Shown in pieces: positions 34,272 to 43,200 of a stretch of DNA of 64,000 bases; positions within the stretch are counted from its first letter, which is position 1, and every line of letters starts with the position of its first letter. The stretch comes from Lewinellaceae bacterium SD302 (GTDB taxonomy: Bacteria; Bacteroidota; Bacteroidia; Chitinophagales; Saprospiraceae). Below the pieces are notes generated by a model. That model searched no databases and was not told where the DNA came from. It saw nothing but the letters and a program-made list of their open reading frames with translations. The stretch covers positions 1-64,000 of the forward strand of contig PDLQ01000020.1 of NCBI GenBank assembly GCA_002591745.1, in the 5' to 3' direction. A program made the translations under genes and the position numbers.

Positions 34272-37200
34272 ATGAAAAACCCTATTAAGATGTTGAAAAA
34301 GTGGTTTTTAACCGTGGCCCTGGCCACTATTGCCCTCGTTACCCTAAGCGGACAGGGTTTTCTAACTTATACGAACTCTTTTTGTGGTATTCCGGGGCAA
34401 GTAACGGTAGACCTAGACGCACTGGATGGTTGGTCGCAATTGCAATTTTCCGACGGGACGGTTGTGGATTATGATAATTATTATTTTGAATTTCCGGCGG
34501 GAGAGTACACTCTTCAGGGACGAGTTAGTGACGACCCCTGGCAAAACCTGATCACATTTACTATTGAGGCCATTCAGGAGGTGACGGTCATTTTTAAAGC
34601 TACTCAACCTACTTGTACCGCAGACGTTGGCAGCATCGACCTTAGCGGTACTTATGGCGATCCAGACGATTATTTATTCAGTTTGGTGCCTCTTGGGCAA
34701 CCGCACGCTTTCAGTTCCCAATTCAGTTACCAAAATTTGGCACCCGGTACCTACGAAGGTGGTATACGCTCCATCTACGATAATTCTGCCACTTGTACCG
34801 ATTATGCCACCTACGAGCTAGTGCCAACGGGCAGTATCGAATTTGCGCTGGACGTTATCCCGGCTTCCCAATGTGGAGCGAGTGATGGTAGCATCACTGT
34901 CATCCCTGCCGCAACAAATGCCTACGAATTTCAACTGAACAACGGTGGCTGGACCACCAACTCCACCTTCTCTGGCCTCGCCAACGGCAACTACATCATC
35001 CGCGCCAGGGGACAAAACGACCCGACACCGAATTGTGTCACGGAGCAATCTGTCCTCGTCGGCCAGGCCCCGCCGGACGATATTCCAGTCGTCCTTCAGG
35101 CGAGTTCTCCTTCGGCTTGCGGGCGATCAGACGGAAGTGTGAATATCGTGAGCCAGCCGCCGGGTAATTATTTGCACCGGATCAATGAAGGTGGTTGGAC
35201 TTCTGCCACCTTTTTCGGAGGCCTTAATTCGGGTAGCTACACGGTTGAAAGCCGCGAAGCCCAACAGCCGACCGATGGTTGTTACTCCTCGCGGACAATA
35301 CAGGTGGTCGGAACGGCTCCACCAACCATTCAACTCGTTTCCCTGGAGCCCACCGTATGTGGCTTTAACGATGGGCGGGTAAACGTCAACCCCAGTCCAC
35401 CACCCGTCAATGGTATTGCTTACCAGTATGAAGTAGAAACCATGGGTACGTTGACTCAGATGCAGGATTTTCAATTTGAAGAACTGCGCAGCGAACAAGA
35501 CTACACTTTTTATGTCCAGCCTACCGGAAGCAGCAATCCGGCTTGTCGGGTATCCGCCAGTATCAATCTGCCCTACAGCAATTTTTTGGAGGTGGAGGCC
35601 GATGTAACCAACCCCACTCTGTGTACGGAGGATAATGGCTCGATCACCCTCTCCGACGCCAATGAAGAACCAATCTGGGCATTTTTGCTGGGGAGCAATC
35701 TTACGCCGATCGGCTCGGGTATGAATGTTACGCTGGACGATATAGGTGAAGGCAATTTTACCTTCGAAATTTTACCAGCAGTACTTGCTTTGGCCACTGC
35801 CCCGGAAGAATGTTACGTATACATCTCGGTAGAGACCACCGATCCTGGCATCGATGAGATCAACTATAATTTTACTTCTCCGTCCGCCTGTGGCGTAGCC
35901 GACGGTACGGTCGAGGTAACCAGCTTCGTTGGCAATCCGGAGCTGGACTATGAGTTTAGTCTGGATGACCAAAACTGGCAAATGGAAACGGAATTTAGCG
36001 GCTTGTTGCCGGGAAATTACAACCTCTACGCTCGCCCAATTGGCGTTCCGGGTAATGAAGACTGTAAGTTCACCTCCGAAGCCCTTGACTTGAGTGCGCC
36101 TCCTTCTCCGGAGGTAGAAGAGGTAGTTGAAAATCCTAGCGCTTGTGGTGTGCCCGATGGCAGTATCACCTTGAATTATTCTGGCCAAATCACCCTGGAG
36201 TTTCGTTTGGACGACGGTGATTACAGCGAATCTAACGTGTTTGCAGACTTGTCGGCTGGTGATTATGAGGTGAGCTATCGCCCCGTCGGCAGTACCCTGG
36301 AAAGCTGTGTACGTACCATCGAATTCGTATTGCTCGCACCCCCGGCCCCCACCTTAAGCCTGGATAGCCTAAACCCAAGCGCCTGTGGCCGGGCCGATGG
36401 TAGCGTGACCTTAATTGCAACCGGAGCCGGTGATTTTGAGTACCAACTCAATAGCGGCTCGTTCACCGGTCAGGTAGAATACGAGGATTTGATAGCGGAC
36501 ACTTACACTTTCTCCGTCAGGCCCGTTGGCAGCACCGAAGCGATTTGCGTGGCTAGCAAAGTAGCCATGCTGGAAGACCCGCCGGCCCCGGAACTGGACG
36601 CCATCGCCGAAGACCCCAGCGCCTGCGGTAGAGCTGATGGCTCCGTCTACCTGGAAGCAACCGGCGCGGGGCAGTTTGAATACGCAATTAATACGGAAAT
36701 TTTCGGCCCCGATCATGAATTTGAGGACTTAATGGCCGGTACATATATTTTCTCCGTCCGCCCAACGAATAGCCTGGACGAAGCCTGTACCACCAGCGAA
36801 ACGGTCACACTAACCGATCCTACCCCACCGAGCCTCACCGCTATGCCCACAGACCCCAGCGCCTGTGGTCGGTCCGACGGCAGCGTCAGCCTCTCCGCCA
36901 GCGGCCAGGGCGGATTTGAATACAACTTTGACGGCGGTGCGTTTAGTCCTCAAACGGATTATGTTGGTTTATCGGCCGGTACTTACACTTTCTCCGTCCG
37001 CCCGACGAATAGCCTGGACGAAGCCTGTACCACCAGCGAAACGGTCACGCTCACGAACCCCGCCGCACCGGTTCTGGCGGCAATCTCCACGACCCCCAGC
37101 GCCTGTGGCCGGGCCGACGGTAGCGTCAACCTCTCCGCCAGCGGCCAGGGCGATTTTGAGTACAGTTTTGACGGTGGTTCGTTTAGCCTTCAGACGGATT

Positions 37201-40200
37201 ACGCTGACTTGTTAGCCGGTACTTACACTTTCTCCGTCCGCCCGACGAATAGCCTGGACGAAGCCTGTACCACCAGCGAAACGGTCACGCTCACGAACCC
37301 CGCCGCACCGGTTCTGGCGGCAATCTCCACGACCCCCAGCGCCTGTGGCCGGGCCGACGGTAGCGTCAACCTCTCCGCCAGCGGCCAGGGCGAATTTGAG
37401 TACAGTTTTGACGGCGGTGCATTTACGCCTCAAACGGATTATATTGGTTTATTGGCCGGTACTTACACTTTCTCCGTCCGCCCGACGAATAGCCTGGACG
37501 AAGCCTGTACCACCAGCGAAACGGTCACGCTCACGAACCCCGCCGCACCGGTTCTGGCGGCAATCTCCACGACCCCCAGCGCCTGTGGCCGGGCCGACGG
37601 TAGCGTCAACCTCTCCGCCAGCGGCCAGGGCGATTTTGAGTACAGTTTTGATGGTGGTTCGTTTAGCCTTCAGACGGATTACGCTGACTTGTTAGCCGGT
37701 ACTTACACCTTCTCCGTCCGCCCGACGAATAGCCTGGACGAAGCCTGTACCACTAGCGAAACGGTCACGCTCACGAACCCCGCCGCACCGGTTCTGGCGG
37801 CAATCTCCACGGACCCCAGCGCCTGTGGCCGGGCCGACGGTAGCGTCAACCTCTCCGCCAGCGGCCAGGGCGAATTTGAGTACAGTTTTGACGGTGGTTC
37901 GTTTAGTCCTCAGACGGATTACGCTGACTTGGCAGCGGGCACTTACACCTTCTCCGTCCGCCCGACGAATAGCCTGGATGAAGCCTGCACTACCAGCGAA
38001 ACGGTCATCCTCACCGATCCTGCGCCACCGAGCCTCACGACAACTTCCACGGACCCCAGCGCCTGTGGCCGGGCTGACGGCAGCGTCAACCTCTCCGCCA
38101 GCGGCCAGGGCGAATTTGAGTATAGTTTTGACGGCGGTGCATTTACGCCTCAAACGGATTATATTGGTTTATTGGCCGGTACTTACACTTTCTCCGTCCG
38201 CCCGACGAATAGCCTGGACGAAGCCTGTACTGCCAGCGAAACGGTCATCCTCACCGATCCTGCCCCGCCGAGCCTCACGACAACCTCTACGGACCCCAGC
38301 GCCTGTGGCCGGGCCGACGGTAGCGTCAGCCTCTCCGCCAGCGGCCAGGGCGATTTTGAGTACAGTTTTGACGGCGGTGCATTTACGCCTCAAACGGATT
38401 ATATTGGTTTATTGGCCGGTACTTACACTTTCTCCGTACGTCCGACGAACAGTTTGGATGAAGCTTGTGTCACCAGCGAAACGGTCACGCTCACGAACCC
38501 CGCCGCACCGGTTCTGGCGGCAATCTCCACGAACCCCAGCGCCTGTGGTCGGGCCGACGGTAGCGTCAACCTCTCCGCCAACGGCCAGGGCGATTTTGAG
38601 TACAGTTTTGAGGGCGGTGCATTCACGCCTCAGACCGATTATACTGGCCTGGTGGCTGGTACTTACATCTTCTCCGTTCGCCCGACGAACAGCCTGGATG
38701 CAGCTTGCGTCACCAGCGAAACGGTCACAATAGCTGATCCTGCCGCGCCGAGCCTCACGACAACCTCTACGGACCCCAGCGCCTGTGGCCGGGCCGACGG
38801 CAGCGTCAGTCTCTCCGCCAGCGGCCAGGGCGAGTTTGAGTTTAGTTTTGACGGCGGTTCGTTTAGCCCTCAAGCGGATTACGCTGGCTTGGCAGCGGGT
38901 ACTTACACCTTGTCCGTCCGCCCGACGAATAGCCTGGATGAAGCCTGCACTACCAGCGAAACGGTCATCCTCACCGATCCTGCGCCACCGAGCCTCACGA
39001 CAACTTACACAGACCCCAGCGCCTGTGGCCGCGCCGACGGTAGCGTCAGCCTCTCCGCCAGCGGCCAGGGCGATTTTGAGTACAGTTTGGATGGCGGCGC
39101 GTTTAGCCCTCAAGCGGATTATACTGGTTTGACAGCTGGTATTTATACCGTCTCCGTCCGCCCGACCAACAGTTTGGATGCGGCTTGTACCACGACTGAA
39201 ACGGTCATGCTAACCGACCCCGCCGCGCCGACTCTATTGGTCTCGCCAACCAATCAAAGTGGCTGTGGGCTTAATGACGGCAATCTTCAGCTTTCCGCGA
39301 CGCCAGGTGATCCGCTGGAGTATTTCGTCACCGGATTCGGCTGGAGTAACCAGACTGTATATCCAGATTTGCCGCCGGGAGGCTACGAAATCATGGTCCG
39401 CCCCATTGGAACTTTAACCCCCGGACTTTGTACCGATAATGCTTTTGAAAATCTCCAACCGCCACCACTACCGGAGCTGCTGACCAGCAGCAGCGATCCA
39501 ACCAGTTGCGGAGCCAGTGACGGCACCATCCAGCTTTCCATCAGCGAGCAAAACCTGGACGTGGAATTCCGGCTCATATTGCCCAGCGGGGGGAGTACGG
39601 AATGGTCAGCTAACGGATCTTTTGATGGATTGGAGCAAGGAGCTTACCTCGGCCAACTCCGTTTGAACGGTGCGGATAACTGCATCGTCGAATCACTCAT
39701 CAATCTGGCGGGTGTAGACGCGCCTCAACTGACCGCCTCCGCTCAATCTCCGACCAGCTGTGGACTAGCGGATGGCGTGATTCTAGCCCAAGGGCCACCG
39801 ACCGGCACTTACGAATATCGCCTTGGGGAGAACGGAGCATGGCAGTCGGGTGCCGAATTTTCCGGTTTATCTGGTAACGCGGTCTATATCGTCTTTATTC
39901 GCAGTAATGGCAATAACGACTGCCTGGGCAGTACCCTGGTCACCGTGCCCGCAGGCCCCCTGGCGGAGCTGACGGTGATTAACGAATTGCCCACCGATTG
40001 TGGAGCCGAGGATGGAGGTTTCACACCTTTGGTTTCCAACGGTTCCCCCCAAGATAGCTACGAGTACCGCGCCGGTATTCTGGGTGGCCCGCTGGGTGAT
40101 TGGCTGCCGATCGGCGCATTTACCAATGCCGCCCCCACAACCTACGCAGTAGAATTGAGAATGAATGGAGCAGATCATTGTGCCGTAACCACCACGACCG

Positions 40201-43200
40201 ATCTAAGCACTATTGTCCCACCCGCAGCGCAGCTGAATACGACTACAGAACCCAGTTTTTGCGGATCGAATGACGGTAGTCTTTCGGTAGTCGTCAATAC
40301 CAATGGCACTTACGAATACGCTCTCAACGATCCAATGGGGAATTATCAACCAACGGGCGATTTTGCGGACTTGAGCGCTGGAGAATACGTTGTTTACATT
40401 CAGCCCGTCAATGGCTACGTACCCGCCTGCCAGGGAAGCATTGTCGTTAATTTGGAGCAGCCCGCGCCCGGTGATTTTACCGTGACAACGGAAGCACCTT
40501 CCAACTGTGGCAGTGCCGACGCTAGCGTAATTATGCAAGCCATAATCGTTGGGCCGGATTACGAATACCAGCTCTTTAACCCGGAAAATGGAACATTACA
40601 GACCTCGGAAAACGGCGTCTTTGAAAACCTGACGGCCGGAAGTTACGAACTGGAACTACTCACCAGCACCGTGGCGGGTTGCTCTACGAGCCAGACCATT
40701 GACATCAACAGCGAGGAAACGCCGCCGTTGGTGGTCAGTACACAGCATGACCCGACCTGGTGCGGCGGACAGGATGGACAGATCATCATTGCCGCCCCTC
40801 CAATCAATGCGAACTACCTCTTCGGAATCGACGGACCCGATGGAGACCTCAGCCCTAATGGCGACTTTAGCAACTTGACAGCTGGAAACTACGAACTGGT
40901 TGTCGTGGGCCAGAGTGGGGGAGCGGAGTGCTTCACCACCCAGTCAATCACCCTGAGCGAAGGAACGATCGCTGGATTCTCTTTGGAGAGTGACTCACCG
41001 ACCGGTTGCGGTAGCAACGATGGTAGCATCCAGGTCACGTCTCAAGGCGGAACGCCCAATCCACTCTTCGAATTGAGGGATTCTTTGAGCCAGGTGATTG
41101 CGAGTAACAGTAGTGGATTCTTCGGAAATCTGCTCGCCGGAACTTACACGGTGAGCCAGTACACCAATCAGGAGTCGTTTTGTGCTTTCACGGAAACGAC
41201 AACGCTCATCGCAGTCGGTGCCCCGGCGGTCATAGTCGGAACCACGAATGAACCGAGCCAATGCGGCTTGAGCGACGGCAGCATCCAACTGGAAAACCTG
41301 GATGGCGGTGATTATCAATATGCGCTCAGCCCGGATGGCCCGTTCGTCGACGAACCAATTTTTACGAATTTGCCGGCTGGAAATTATCAGGTCTACGCCC
41401 GCCGCGCCGAAGCTGATAACAACGATTGCGCCACGGTCATCAGCGTGAGCCTGGAAGCACCGCCGACCCCGGACATTACAGCGGAGGCCGTGCTGAATAA
41501 TCCATTCTGTGTGCAGTCCGACGCCATGATCGTGGTGACGCCTCCAATGGACGAATTCCAGTCCGTTGAATATCGTTTGGTTGATCCGAATGGAAACGTC
41601 AGTGACTGGAGCAATAACACCAATTACGACGGTCTCGACCCCGGAAACTATCTCGTAGAGGTTCGCTTCAACGGCAGTGATGATTGCTTGAGCTTGACCG
41701 CAGTAACGGTAGAATCGGGTAACGGCCAGCAAGCCAGCCCGGCGGTTATCGTTGATCAAATCAATGAGGATATTTGCGGTGGCCAAGTAGCAATGCTAAC
41801 GTTAGCGGCGGCGGACGCTGCGTCCATTTACTTCAGTCTGGACGGAGGGCTAACCTACTCCGCCCAAACCGACTATATTGCTCTGCCGCCCGGAAGTTAT
41901 CAACTCATGACGGCCGTCAGTGCCAGTGGTTGCGGAGCCACGGAGCCGATGACCATTGAAATCGAGTCGATCAATACCATCACACCTCCTGAAATGTTGG
42001 TTACCGACTCCGAAAACTGTTCGGAAGATGACGGCAGCATCCAACTAACGGGCGGAGCGGACTACCTGGAATACAGTATCGAAAACGGAGACAACTGGCA
42101 AACTGAGGCCACTTTCGAAGACCTGCCCACCGGAGCCTACAATATTCTGGTACGTTCTCAGAATGAGGCTTGTGTCTTACCCGAGCCACTCACGGCGGAA
42201 GTGGAGCAATTGAATGAGGTGCTGATCGAAGGCGTTAGTGCGGCCTCTGCAAATATTTGCTCGGGGACGGGAGCCTTTATCGCCATTCAGGCCTCCACCA
42301 GTCCTGCTACTTTGAAGCAATACTCCATCAACAACGGTATCGACTGGAGCGAAATGCCCTTATTCGAAGAGCCCGCCCCCGGCACTTACCAAATCCTGGT
42401 TAGAACGGTAGGGGAGAACGGCGAAATGCTTTGCCAAACCGCCTGGCCCCAGCCCATCACCATCCAGGAAGTAACGCCCGGTGAACCACCGGCCCTGGAA
42501 CTGGTGAGCGAGCAGTTCCCATCCGATTGTGAAAGCGAAGATGGCGCACTGGTCTACGTGGCCACCGGCGGCGAAGCCCTGGAATACAGCATGGACGGCG
42601 GCGAAAACTGGCAAAGCGACGGTAATTTCACCGGCCTCGCGGCGGGATTGTACAGCCTGAGCGTGCGCGAACCCAACGGAGATTGTAGCTTCGAAGCCGT
42701 AGCTACTAACTGGTTACTGGCCCCCGGACAAGCCCTGATCACTGATGCACTGGTAAGCCAGCCCACCGACTGTGGCGTGGCGGACGGCAGCATTACGCTG
42801 GAGGTGGAAAATAACGTGGGCGTCGAGTTTAGTTTTGACGGTGGTATGAGTTGGCAGAGTGACCCCTCACAGGAAAATTTACCACCCGGAACCTACCAGC
42901 CTCAAGTACGCGCCCTGGACGCAAGCTGCCTGAGTAGCTGGGCTGAAAGCATCGTCCTGACCGAGCCGGCAACGGTTGAATTAGGGCAAGTGATGACCAC
43001 TGCGGTCAGCGATTGTGGTACTCAAGACGGTGCTATCCAACTCACGGAAACGCAGCCGGAATGGGAATATCAATTGGAGGGAACGGAAACCTGGAGCTCC
43101 GAAAATGAATTCGAAGCGCTTGCGGCGGGCAGCTATTTCGTCTACACCCGTCACGCTGACCACCCCGGATGTGTAGATAGCCAGTTGGTGGTGGTCGCCC

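Noticed and set aside
37825-38733. 302-residue ORF in a second frame of the repeat block, and several antisense ORFs of 70-230 residues there
   Set aside because: They are by-products of the near-identical 240-bp repeats; composition (Arg/Pro/Ser-rich) and lack of start context argue against translation.
36381-39260. Regular repeats resembling a CRISPR or satellite array
   Set aside because: The period is 240 bp with no unique spacers, and the block lies wholly in frame inside a large ORF, so it is coding tandem duplication.
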